The position numbers and the translations under genes are program-made. Below are positions 1 through 6,583 of a stretch of DNA of 6,583 nt, in pieces. Within the stretch, counting starts at the first letter, position 1, and each line of letters opens with the position of its first letter. The DNA is from Paracoccaceae bacterium (lineage in GTDB: Bacteria; Pseudomonadota; Alphaproteobacteria; Rhodobacterales; Rhodobacteraceae), in contig JAAEZW010000105.1 in NCBI GenBank assembly GCA_018222665.1, positions 1 through 6,583 of the forward strand. The letters are read 5' to 3'. The notes under the pieces were generated by a model, which ran no database searches, was not told the DNA's origin, and saw nothing but the letters and a program-made list of their open reading frames with translations.

Positions 1-617
1 CTGCCATCGCGCAGACTCATCACACGCGCTGCTGGACCGCCAATCACAGGTTCGGTGATTGGGAAAAAGTCCTGACCAAAGTCATGGTTGAACTTGGTTG
101 CGATGTCGCGTGTCAGTTCCAAATGCTGTTTTTGATCATCCCCGACAGGCACATGTGTCGCGTGATAGAGCAATATGTCCGCAGCCATCAGCGTAGGATA
201 GGTAAACAACCCGACCGAGGCATTCTGGGCGTTTTTGCCCGCCTTATCCTTGAACTGGGTCATGCGCTGCATCCATCCCATACGGGCTACGCAATTAAAT
301 ACCCACGCAAGTTGTGCATGTTCTTCTACCGCCGCCTGATTAAAGATGATGGATTTCGCAGGATCCAATCCAGATGCCAAATAGGAAGCTGCAATTTCAC
401 GGACCTGATCGCGCAGTGTTTTGGGATCTTGCCAGACGGTGATGGCGTGCAAATCAACGATACAATAAATTGTTTCGTAATCTTCGTTTTGCATATCAAC
501 AAAACGTTTCAATGCACCCAAGTAATTTCCAAGCGTCAACGCTCCGGTGGGCTGAACACCAGAAAAAACACGCTTTGTGAAGTCACCATTGGATGGCGTT
601 TGGACCGCATCCGTCAT
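1..617 (-). CDS. trpS: Tryptophanyl-tRNA synthetase, N-terminal part (cut by left edge)
   Basis: Class I aminoacyl-tRNA synthetase that charges tRNA-Trp with tryptophan using ATP in the cytoplasm. Translating the minus strand from the ATG at 615-617 gives 205 intact codons running off the window. The start of the Rossmann domain is visible: FSGVQPTG at residues 18-25, followed by TLGN (28-31), the TrpRS form of the HIGH signature. Further family blocks are [10 protein letters not shown] (108-117), LMAADILLY (143-151) and the tryptophan/ATP-site block PVGDDQKQH (157-165). The last visible residues, MSLRDG (200-205), normally lie immediately before the KMSKS loop, which must fall outside the window. 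The start is supported by a GGAG ribosome-binding site 8 bases upstream and by family alignment beginning within about 18 residues. It is divergent from the rhomboid-like gene. Identity is secure; completeness of the C-terminal half cannot be judged. Confidence 0.97.
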   Translation of the reverse strand, partial: MTDAVQTPSNGDFTKRVFSGVQPTGALTLGNYLGALKRFVDMQNEDYETIYCIVDLHAITVWQDPKTLRDQVREIAASYLASGLDPAKSIIFNQAAVEEHAQLAWVFNCVARMGWMQRMTQFKDKAGKNAQNASVGLFTYPTLMAADILLYHATHVPVGDDQKQHLELTRDIATKFNHDFGQDFFPITEPVIGGPAARVMSLRDG

Positions 618-625
618 TTTTTATT

Positions 626-629
626 CTCC
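626..629 (-). promoter_or_regulatory. Ribosome-binding site of trpS
   Basis: Read on the minus strand this is GGAG, followed by an 8-base A-rich spacer and the ATG at 617. It is a good Shine-Dalgarno match at normal distance and fixes the trpS start. Confidence 0.8.
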
Positions 630-651
630 GTCTGGAACTTATGTTGAAAAC

Positions 652-676
652 CGCTTACCCATTGCGGGTAAGAGCG
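652..676. repeat. Inverted repeat in the trpS/rhomboid intergenic region
   Basis: CTTACCC at 654-660 and GGGTAAG at 666-672 form a perfect 7-base inverted repeat around the loop ATTGC. Alternatively, CGC (652-654) can pair with GCG (674-676) outside a TTACCC/GGGTAA stem, giving a longer bulged hairpin of 9 pairs. No T-run follows on either strand, so it does not look like an intrinsic terminator. By position it could be a repressor operator, or a hairpin in the 5' leader of either transcript. The pairing is seen directly; the function is inference. Confidence 0.5.
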
Positions 677-688
677 TCAACCAAAAGC

Positions 689-693
689 AAGGG
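689..693 (+). promoter_or_regulatory. Probable ribosome-binding site of the rhomboid-like gene
   Basis: AAGGG lies 6 bases before the ATG at 700. The match is moderate, but it supports this ATG over in-frame upstream starts, such as the GTG at 577 that lies inside trpS. Confidence 0.55.
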
Positions 694-699
694 CTCACA

Positions 700-1386
700 A
701 TGTCAGAACAACAACACCAACCGATCTTAAACGAAATGCCATCGATCATTATGGCCCTGTTCCTGTTGGTTGTCGGGATCGAGGGGTTTATCGTTTTGGG
801 CGAACATGGGGTGTTGGGAAATCGTTATGGTTTGGGCATGCGCTATGGGTTGATCAATCAATTTGGTCTTTTCCCTGCGGCTTTGAACACTCAAATCGAA
901 ACGGGCGTATTCAGTTGGTTTGAATTTAAACGCTATATTTCATTTACGTTTATCCATGGAAGTTCGGTTGGCACCGCCATCAGTTGCGCACTGTTGCTGG
1001 CGATGGGAAAATTTGTGGGCAGTGTGTTTAGCAATGTGGCCACGTTGATCTTATTCAACGGGTCCGCAATCGGTGGGGCGTTGATGTATTCACTGTTGGT
1101 ACCAACTGGGCCTGTTCTGTTTGGGATGTTTACGGGTGCTTACGGACTGTTAGGCGCACATGCATTTTTGCGTTGGGTGGCCTTTCGCGCTGCGGGGCAG
1201 CCTTCGCTCCGGGCGTTTTCACTAATTGGATTTCTGATTGGTATCCAAATTGTGTTTGCCTTTAGCTTTGGCAACACTTGGGTGTGGGTCGCCGAATTAT
1301 CGGGCGCAGTCATCGGGTTTCTAATCTGTTTTTTTGTGGCACCGGGTGGGTTTCAGCGAATTTTAAAAGTTGTCAGACGCGATTGA
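700..1386 (+). CDS. Rhomboid-family membrane protein, probably without protease activity
   Basis: A 228-residue integral membrane protein with six hydrophobic helices at roughly residues 14-34, 82-107, 111-133, 138-160, 171-191 and 194-214, the core layout of bacterial rhomboids. Family traits remain: F-I-H-G-S (84-88) at the start of helix 2, G-K-F-V-G (103-107) at its end, an MR pair (47-48) where loop 1 usually has WR, and GAYGLLGA (146-153) resembling the helix after the catalytic serine. The active site does not fit. The GxSG serine position aligns with T145 (sequence MFTGA), the helix-6 catalytic histidine with E199 (WVAELSG), and the second helix-2 histidine and the asparagine with G91 and S95. 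It is therefore probably a pseudoprotease that binds or handles membrane clients. From memory, related Rhodobacterales proteins also lack these residues, suggesting an inactive lineage, not recent decay. The ORF is intact. It is a lone plus-strand gene, convergent with murJ (7-base gap) and divergent from trpS. The fold assignment is fairly secure; the function is unknown. Confidence 0.8.
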   Translation: MSEQQHQPILNEMPSIIMALFLLVVGIEGFIVLGEHGVLGNRYGLGMRYGLINQFGLFPAALNTQIETGVFSWFEFKRYISFTFIHGSSVGTAISCALLLAMGKFVGSVFSNVATLILFNGSAIGGALMYSLLVPTGPVLFGMFTGAYGLLGAHAFLRWVAFRAAGQPSLRAFSLIGFLIGIQIVFAFSFGNTWVWVAELSGAVIGFLICFFVAPGGFQRILKVVRRD

Positions 1387-1393
1387 CGCCACA

Positions 1394-2917
1394 CTATCGC
1401 CGCATCGCGCTGCGTAATTCGCGTAAACGAAACGCGCCACTGATCCGGGCAAAAATAATGTACGCAGTGGCTCCAAGTGCGACGAGGATAAGGGCCCAAA
1501 TGAATTGTGTTATCCCATTTATGAAATAACCACCTGCACTAAATTGCACAGTGCCCAGGACAACGCCCATCGCGATTGATGCAATCGCCACACGTCCAAT
1601 TTTTGATATGGTCGCTGATTTGATACGCGCCACATCGCCGAATGCGCGCGATGATATATGAAGCAGCCCAACCATCGCCCAAGATGAAACCACGGTTGCA
1701 ATCGCGGGGGACAACCACCCTAGAGCAGGCCAAAGCCCAATTGCCACGATGGCATTTATCACCATCGAAACAACCGCCCAACGAAACGGTGTTTTAGTGT
1801 CTTCACGCGCAAAAAATAGGGGTTGCTGTAGTTTTTGCAGCATGAATGCAGGCAATCCAAGGGCATAGATCGCCGTGGCAAGTGCCATGGCCTGAACATC
1901 GGCAACGGTATTTTGTCCATACCCATAAAGGGCCGCGGCCAAGGGCAATGGGATAACGAACAAGGCGACCGTTGCAGGAAAACTAAGCGCTGCGGTGAAG
2001 AATGCACCGTTTGACAGCGCTTCTTTCGCGGCACCTTCATCCCCCGACTTAAGGTGCCGCGATAACTCGGGTAACAGAACAATGCCGACTGCAATTCCGA
2101 CCACACCAAGGGGTAGTTGATAAAGACGATCCGCACCATACAACCAACTGATCGCGCCAACCTGTTGGCTGGATACCAACTGACCCACCAGCAGATTGAT
2201 TTGCACCACCCCATTGGCCAGCGCCGCAGGTGTTGCAACGATCAACAGGTGTTTCATTTCGGGCGAAAATCGCGGCCGCGCCAATGTCAGTTTCAAACCG
2301 TTTTGTCGGGCGTGATACCAAACAAGACCCAGTTGCAGGATACCTGCGGCGGGTACGGACCAGATCAGAAACGTGATTGCAGATCCACCAATCACCCAAG
2401 ATGCGCCGAGCGCCGCGATTATGATGATATTTAATAAAACAGGTGCGGCGGCAGCCATTGCAAATTTGCCATGGCTGTTCAATGCACCTGAAATCAATGC
2501 GGCCAAGCTGATGAACAAGATATAGGGAAACATTACACGAGCATAATCAACGCTAAGATCAAAGCGTGGATCATCCGCAAATCCATTTGCTGTCGCCAAA
2601 ATGAACAGCGGCATGAAAATCATGGCAAATGCGGTCAAGATCAGCAAAATAAAGCTTAGGCTTCCCATTGCCTGATTTGCAAATCCGATGGGATTATCGT
2701 CCGCCTCGACACGTTTTGAAAACATCGGAACAAAGGCTGCGTTAAATGCCCCTTCGGCCGTAAATCGGCGGAACATATTGGGCAGGCGAAACGCCGCGAT
2801 AAACGCATCCAAGACGGGGCCTGCTCCGATCAGCGCATATAACATGACCTCTCGCAACATCCCCAAGATGCGGCTCATCAGGGTCCAAAACCCCACGGTC
2901 ATCACATTGCGCAGCAT
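1394..2917 (-). CDS. murJ: Lipid II flippase MurJ (MviN)
   Basis: MOP-superfamily inner-membrane flippase that moves undecaprenyl-linked lipid II from the cytoplasmic to the periplasmic face for peptidoglycan synthesis. The 507-residue product is normal length and almost entirely hydrophobic helices, as expected for a 14-helix protein. Residues matching the E. coli central cavity are present: R16 and R22 (SRILGMLRE, E. coli R18 and R24), D37 (E. coli D39), R50/R51 in the block RLPNMFRRF followed by TAEGAFN, and R264 in GADRLYQLPLG (E. coli R270). The FFAREDTKTP block (368-377) is also typical of the family. The ATG at 2915-2917 lies 3 bases after the glnD stop and has a GAGGG ribosome-binding site inside the glnD end, so translation is probably coupled to glnD. 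It ends 7 bases from the converging rhomboid-like gene, and I see no hairpin terminator between them. Identity is secure. Confidence 0.97.
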   Translation of the reverse strand: MLRNVMTVGFWTLMSRILGMLREVMLYALIGAGPVLDAFIAAFRLPNMFRRFTAEGAFNAAFVPMFSKRVEADDNPIGFANQAMGSLSFILLILTAFAMIFMPLFILATANGFADDPRFDLSVDYARVMFPYILFISLAALISGALNSHGKFAMAAAAPVLLNIIIIAALGASWVIGGSAITFLIWSVPAAGILQLGLVWYHARQNGLKLTLARPRFSPEMKHLLIVATPAALANGVVQINLLVGQLVSSQQVGAISWLYGADRLYQLPLGVVGIAVGIVLLPELSRHLKSGDEGAAKEALSNGAFFTAALSFPATVALFVIPLPLAAALYGYGQNTVADVQAMALATAIYALGLPAFMLQKLQQPLFFAREDTKTPFRWAVVSMVINAIVAIGLWPALGWLSPAIATVVSSWAMVGLLHISSRAFGDVARIKSATISKIGRVAIASIAMGVVLGTVQFSAGGYFINGITQFIWALILVALGATAYIIFARISGAFRLRELRSAMRR

Positions 2918-2920
2918 GCC

Positions 2921-5686
2921 TTATCCCTCTGCCCGCTCTACCCCTTTGCTGATCGCCTCGGTGAGTTGACGTTCAAGGGTGCGTTGTTTGCTTTCGCTAT
3001 AGAATTTCAGACCAAACATGTCTTTTACATAAAAACTATCAACGACTTGCTCACCGTAGGTCGCGACCACGGCAGAGGCAATATAAACGTTTAGGTTCGC
3101 AAGCGTGCGCGTCAGATCAAACAACAAGCCTGGGCGGTCGCGTGTATCAACCTCGATGATGGTGTATATGTCAGACCCATCATTGTCGAAGGTGACCGAA
3201 GTTGGCACTTTGAATGCCTTTTCACGCTTTTTGAATTTGTCCTTTTCATGCACGGCGTCGCGCGTCACAACCTCGCCCTTCAGGGTGCGTTCGATCATAT
3301 TGCGCAGACGGGACAGGCGGGACAGATCATAGGCCTCTCCATCTCTGTCCTGAACCCAAAAGGCGGCCGTGGCATAGCCGTCTTTGGTTGTATAGGTCCG
3401 CGCATCAACAACGTTTGCACCGACCAATGTCAGCGCACCTGCAAGACGCGAAAAAATACCTGGGTGATCATGCAGGGCAAAGCAAATGCGTGTTGCATCA
3501 CGATCCGTGTCAGGGTGGACATCCAAACGGATTTCGTCCGCCCCCAAATTGCGCAGCAGATTTGCAAAAACAACATGCGTTTTGTCAGGCAATCCCTGCC
3601 AATAGGGTTCATAGTGGCGCTCAAGCTCTTCCTGAATTTCGCCTTTTTTCCAATCCTTCAGCGCACCTTTTAAGGATTGCTTCGCCTCATTGCTGCGGTT
3701 CTTGCGATTGACGGCTTCAAGACCATCTTCCAACGCGCGCCGGGTTTCCGCATAAAGCGCGCGGATCAATGTGGCCTTCCAATTGTTCCATGTGTTTGGG
3801 CCAACGCCACGAATATCGCACACCGTTAGAACGGTCAGCAGATCCAAATGTTCGGTGGTTTGAACGGCCTTGGCAAAATCTCGCACTGTGCGCGGATCGG
3901 CGATATCGCGTTTTTGGGCCATATCCGACATTAACAGGTGATAGCGGACGAGCCATTCAACGGTGTCCACTTCTTCCTGAGACAGGCCAAGACGCGGTGC
4001 AACCTTACGCGCGATTTTTGCCCCGAGGATTGAGTGATCTTCGCTTCGCCCCTTGCCAATATCATGCAATAGCAGGGCCACATAGATAACCTTTCGATTT
4101 ATGCCTGCCTGTAGGATTGAACTGGCAATGGGTAGCTCTTCTTCCAATTCGGCACGTTCGATCTGCGCGAGGCTTTTGATCACTTGGATCGTATGTTCGT
4201 CCACCGTATAGCTGTGATACATATTGAACTGCATCATCGCGACGATGGGTTCAAACTCTGGGATAAAGGCGGCCAGTGCGCCCAATTCATTCATGCGTCG
4301 TAACGCACGTTCAGGGTTGCCGTGTTTTAGCAGCAAATCCAAAAAGATGCGCTGGGCCTCGTGGTTTGTTCGCATGTCATCGTCGATGCGATCAAGCGAG
4401 GCAGAGACCATGCGCATTTCATTGGGGTGGATGAGTAAACCTGTGCGCAAACCTTCTTCAAAAATACGCAAAAGGTTCAATTTGTCTGCGTAATAGGTAT
4501 CTGGATTTTTAACGGCAAGACGGCCGTTGATCACTTCGTATTCTTTGCGCACCTTGGGTTTGCGACGAAAGATACGTTCCAACAATGGCGCATCTTTGGT
4601 ATGATCCGCTTCAAGAGAGGTTAGCAAAATACGCGTCAAATCTCCAACCTTTGTGGCATGACGGAAATAGTCCTGCATGAACAGTTCCACACCACGCCGC
4701 CCCTTTTGGTCGCGATATCCCATCCGGTCGGCCACCTCGACCTGCAAATCAAACGAAAGTTGCTCTGCTGCGCGGTCTGTAACCAAATGCAAATGGCATC
4801 GCGCAGCCCACAGGAAATTTTCCGCCGCTTCAAACAGCGCGTATTCGTCTGGGCGGAACACGCCAAGGTCAACCAATTTGGCCGTATTCTGAACGCGATA
4901 GACATATTTTGTGATCCAAAAGAGTGATTGCAGATCACGCAGGCCCCCTTTGCCCTCTTTGACATTCGGCTCAACCATATAACGTTGGCCTTGCTTTTCG
5001 TGTCGGGCATCGCGTTCACCCAATTTGGCATCAATAAATTCGCGTGCACTGCCTGCAAACAATTCTGACCAAAGCTTTTCTTCAAGCTCTTGGGCCAATC
5101 CTGTGTCGCCACAGACATATCGTTGTTCCAACATGGCTGTGCGAATGGTGAAATCTTCACCACCTAGCCGCAAACAATCGCGTATGGTGCGCGATGAATG
5201 GCCAACTTTCAGACGCAAGTCCCACAACATGTAGAGCATGCTTTCAATAACGCTCTCGGCCCAAGGTGTTATTTTGTAAGGTGTCAGGAATAACAAATCG
5301 ACATCCGAAAAAGGGGCCATCTCAAAACGACCATAGCCCCCAACGGCCATCACACTTAGGCGTTCTGCCTCGGTCGGTGTGGCGTTTGGATGCATTTGAT
5401 TTGCCGCGCGCCATGCACATTTAACCAGCTCATCTGTCAACCAAGCATAACTTTGAACTGCCTGACGGGCTGCGTTCGGGGTATCGGATAGCGCATTGGC
5501 GATTTGTTTCATGCCCGATTTGCGCATCTGTTTAAGCGCATCAACCAGTGCGCCACGCAATTTATCAGGTGCGCTATCCTCAAAAATTGGGGCTAGCGTA
5601 CCTGGGTCGAAAATTGATTTCGGGTCACAAATTAGGTTTAATTCGTTAGAATCCTGAGATTGCGAAGGAGCGTGGAGCGGGGTCAA
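2921..5686 (-). CDS. glnD: Bifunctional PII uridylyltransferase / uridylyl-removing enzyme GlnD
   Basis: Cytoplasmic nitrogen sensor that uridylylates PII proteins (GlnB/GlnK) when glutamine is low and removes UMP when it is high, thereby controlling glutamine synthetase and nitrogen regulation. The 921-residue product has all expected domains. The nucleotidyltransferase site is GGYGRFEMAPFSDVDLL (116-132) with metal ligands D128 and D130, followed by the EGKGGLRDLQ block (244-253). The HD hydrolase domain has HSYTVDEH (491-498), LLLHDIGKG (538-546) with H541/D542, and VCDIRG (622-627). Two C-terminal ACT domains, which bind glutamine, span about 734-805 (HDHPGIFSRLAGAL) and 840-915 (DTRDRPGLLFDLTR). 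No key residue is missing. The start is unusual: an in-frame TAA at 5690-5692 excludes anything upstream of the TTG at 5684-5686, and the first ATG is 53 codons downstream. TTG is therefore the best choice, overlapping the upstream gene by 41 bases with only a weak AGG as ribosome-binding site. It is followed by murJ after 3 bases. Confidence 0.97.
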   Translation of the reverse strand: MTPLHAPSQSQDSNELNLICDPKSIFDPGTLAPIFEDSAPDKLRGALVDALKQMRKSGMKQIANALSDTPNAARQAVQSYAWLTDELVKCAWRAANQMHPNATPTEAERLSVMAVGGYGRFEMAPFSDVDLLFLTPYKITPWAESVIESMLYMLWDLRLKVGHSSRTIRDCLRLGGEDFTIRTAMLEQRYVCGDTGLAQELEEKLWSELFAGSAREFIDAKLGERDARHEKQGQRYMVEPNVKEGKGGLRDLQSLFWITKYVYRVQNTAKLVDLGVFRPDEYALFEAAENFLWAARCHLHLVTDRAAEQLSFDLQVEVADRMGYRDQKGRRGVELFMQDYFRHATKVGDLTRILLTSLEADHTKDAPLLERIFRRKPKVRKEYEVINGRLAVKNPDTYYADKLNLLRIFEEGLRTGLLIHPNEMRMVSASLDRIDDDMRTNHEAQRIFLDLLLKHGNPERALRRMNELGALAAFIPEFEPIVAMMQFNMYHSYTVDEHTIQVIKSLAQIERAELEEELPIASSILQAGINRKVIYVALLLHDIGKGRSEDHSILGAKIARKVAPRLGLSQEEVDTVEWLVRYHLLMSDMAQKRDIADPRTVRDFAKAVQTTEHLDLLTVLTVCDIRGVGPNTWNNWKATLIRALYAETRRALEDGLEAVNRKNRSNEAKQSLKGALKDWKKGEIQEELERHYEPYWQGLPDKTHVVFANLLRNLGADEIRLDVHPDTDRDATRICFALHDHPGIFSRLAGALTLVGANVVDARTYTTKDGYATAAFWVQDRDGEAYDLSRLSRLRNMIERTLKGEVVTRDAVHEKDKFKKREKAFKVPTSVTFDNDGSDIYTIIEVDTRDRPGLLFDLTRTLANLNVYIASAVVATYGEQVVDSFYVKDMFGLKFYSESKQRTLERQLTEAISKGVERAEG
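2925..2929 (-). promoter_or_regulatory. Ribosome-binding site of murJ inside the 3' end of glnD
   Basis: Read on the minus strand this is GAGGG, 7 bases before the murJ ATG and overlapping the last glnD codons. The arrangement suggests that ribosomes finishing glnD can reinitiate on murJ. Confidence 0.75.
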
Positions 5687-6583
5687 TGATTAGTACCTGT
5701 TTGTCTTGGACTGTGGCAATCGCCAAGCCGCGTTCGTTTGTACCATCATCCTTCAAACGGAATATCCCGTCCACCCCCTGAAAGCCAGAAGGCTGCGTCA
5801 AAGCTTCGCGCGTCAGGATATCGTCAAATCCTGCCTGCGCCAACGCGCCAATCGCTGCAATCCCATCAAACGCCAAACTGGCCAATTGGTGGGGACGATT
5901 TCCAAATTGCTCTTGGAATTGTGTCGAAAAATTTTCAGTGCGCGTCAGATCAGGAACCGCAAACCAACCGCCTTGCAAACCGTTTAGCTCAAGCGTTTGC
6001 GGTGGGATATCCCAACGGGTTAGTCCCACATATTGTACATTCGCGGGATCTAACCCGGCCTCGGGCAATAACTGCGCCAACAGCGGCAATGCTCCTGCAG
6101 ATGAGGAGGTCAGGAACAGTGCATCTACATCTTCGATTTCGGCAGACGCGCGGATTAGGGGAACCGTATTCACCACACTTTCTTGCGTCAGCTCAAAACT
6201 TTGCGCTGAAACGATTCGCAGGTTTGTGTCAGCTGCGGCACCCTGAAATGCGTTCAGGCCCATTTGCCCGTCGATCCCATCAGAGTGAATGACCATTGCG
6301 CGTTTTTTGCCTTGTTCTGCGGCAAACGAGACAATGCGGCGCGCTGTGTTGTCAAAGGTTTTGCCCAACACGAACACATTGCCACCAGCGATTGTTGTGT
6401 TGTTTGAAAAACTCAGAACATTGATGCCGTCATCTGCAACAGCGGTGCCCGCCGCATTTGCGGCCTCGGCATAAAGTGGTCCAATGATAATTTTTGCCCC
6501 GTCATCAACGGCCTGTTGCGCAACGCTGGCTGCTACGGTTGCATCTCCCGCAGAGTCATAGACACGAAGGTCAACTTTCGAAT
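5646..6583 (-). CDS. Penicillin-binding protein activator, periplasmic-binding fold (N-terminus outside window)
   Basis: The minus-strand frame is open from the right edge to the TAA at 5646-5648, giving 311 visible residues. An internal GTG at 6375-6377 is not the start, because homologous sequence continues upstream to the edge. The protein has the type I periplasmic-binding fold (Peripla_BP_6, LivJ-like). Visible blocks include VYDSAGD, then GAKIIIGPLYAEAAN, LSFSNN, FDNTARR, ALPLLAQLLPEAGL, GLTRWDIPP, AFDGIAAIGAL and DGIFRLKDDGTNERGLA. These resemble Rhodobacterales proteins annotated as penicillin-binding protein activator, a name borrowed from the C-terminal domain of LpoA, the outer-membrane lipoprotein that stimulates PBP1A. 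The signal peptide or lipobox would be beyond the window. An amino-acid-type ABC transporter binding protein is the main alternative, but no transporter genes are visible, and the neighbouring murJ fits a cell-wall role. The family is fairly secure; the role is inferred. Its 3' end overlaps the glnD start by 41 bases. Confidence 0.85.
   Translation of the reverse strand, partial: SKVDLRVYDSAGDATVAASVAQQAVDDGAKIIIGPLYAEAANAAGTAVADDGINVLSFSNNTTIAGGNVFVLGKTFDNTARRIVSFAAEQGKKRAMVIHSDGIDGQMGLNAFQGAAADTNLRIVSAQSFELTQESVVNTVPLIRASAEIEDVDALFLTSSSAGALPLLAQLLPEAGLDPANVQYVGLTRWDIPPQTLELNGLQGGWFAVPDLTRTENFSTQFQEQFGNRPHQLASLAFDGIAAIGALAQAGFDDILTREALTQPSGFQGVDGIFRLKDDGTNERGLAIATVQDKQVLIIDPAPRSFAISGF

Larger units (their letters stand above)
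618..699. promoter_or_regulatory. Divergent intergenic region between trpS and the rhomboid-like gene
   Basis: This 82-base gap is the only non-coding stretch upstream of both trpS (leftward) and the rhomboid-like gene (rightward), so both promoters probably lie here or slightly inside the genes. Weak sigma-70-like -35 hexamers are visible: TTGAAA at 644-649 on the plus strand, and TTGACG on the minus strand (675-680). Neither has a convincing -10 box at 16-18 bases. I therefore call the region regulatory by position, without naming exact promoters. It also contains an inverted repeat. Confidence 0.5.

Noticed and set aside
84..647. 187-codon plus-strand open frame
   Set aside because: It is antisense to trpS, which has clear family motifs throughout. 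The antisense product resembles nothing I recognise and is cysteine- and arginine-rich, as shadow frames often are.
577..699. N-terminal extension of the rhomboid-like gene from a GTG at 577
   Set aside because: It lies antisense within the trpS start, adds a 41-residue stretch without family resemblance, and the ATG at 700 has a reasonable ribosome-binding site directly before the first helix.
1329..1335. Run of seven T inside the rhomboid-like gene as a frameshift site or terminator
   Set aside because: It encodes two phenylalanines in frame within helix 6, has no preceding hairpin, and the frame continues normally to the stop.
3248..3711. Two overlapping plus-strand open frames of 107-141 codons
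   Set aside because: Both are antisense to the first ACT-domain region of glnD. They overlap each other in different frames and have no recognisable motifs.
4636..5163. 175-codon minus-strand open frame
   Set aside because: It is in a different frame inside glnD, where GlnD shows continuous conserved sequence, so it is a shadow.
5738..6292. 184-codon plus-strand open frame
   Set aside because: It is antisense to the periplasmic-binding protein, which is homologous across this whole span. The antisense translation shows no domain or motif.
5646..6377. A 243-residue protein starting at the GTG at 6377
   Set aside because: The same frame stays open to 6583, and the upstream residues match the family, so the gene continues beyond the window.

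Overview
The window looks like the chromosome of an alphaproteobacterium, most likely a marine Rhodobacterales (roseobacter-type) member. The evidence is resemblance of all five proteins to that group's versions as I remember them, plus the neighbourhood itself (penicillin-binding protein activator, glnD, murJ, trpS). Base composition looks close to balanced, which would be low for that order. The genus is not determined.

Layout, left to right. Positions 1-617 (minus) hold the N-terminal 205 codons of tryptophanyl-tRNA synthetase (trpS), cut by the left edge just before the expected KMSKS loop. Positions 618-699 are a short divergent intergenic region with an inverted repeat. Positions 700-1386 (plus) encode a six-helix rhomboid-family membrane protein whose catalytic serine and histidine both appear to be replaced. 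Seven bases later, in convergent orientation, lies the end of murJ (1394-2917, minus), the lipid II flippase. Its start sits 3 bases after the stop of glnD (2921-5686, minus), the PII uridylyltransferase/uridylyl-removing enzyme. glnD appears to start at a TTG codon 41 bases inside the end of a periplasmic-binding-fold protein annotated in this lineage as a penicillin-binding protein activator (5646-6583, minus, N-terminus outside the window).

The three minus-strand genes on the right are packed as one transcription unit, in the order activator, glnD, murJ. They combine peptidoglycan-synthesis functions at both ends with nitrogen-status signalling in the middle. trpS cannot simply be read from that unit without crossing the oppositely oriented rhomboid gene, so it probably has its own promoter in the 82-base gap. 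No RNA genes, mobile elements, CRISPR arrays or clear intrinsic terminators were seen. The window is mainly conserved housekeeping DNA; the most unusual item is the degenerate rhomboid.
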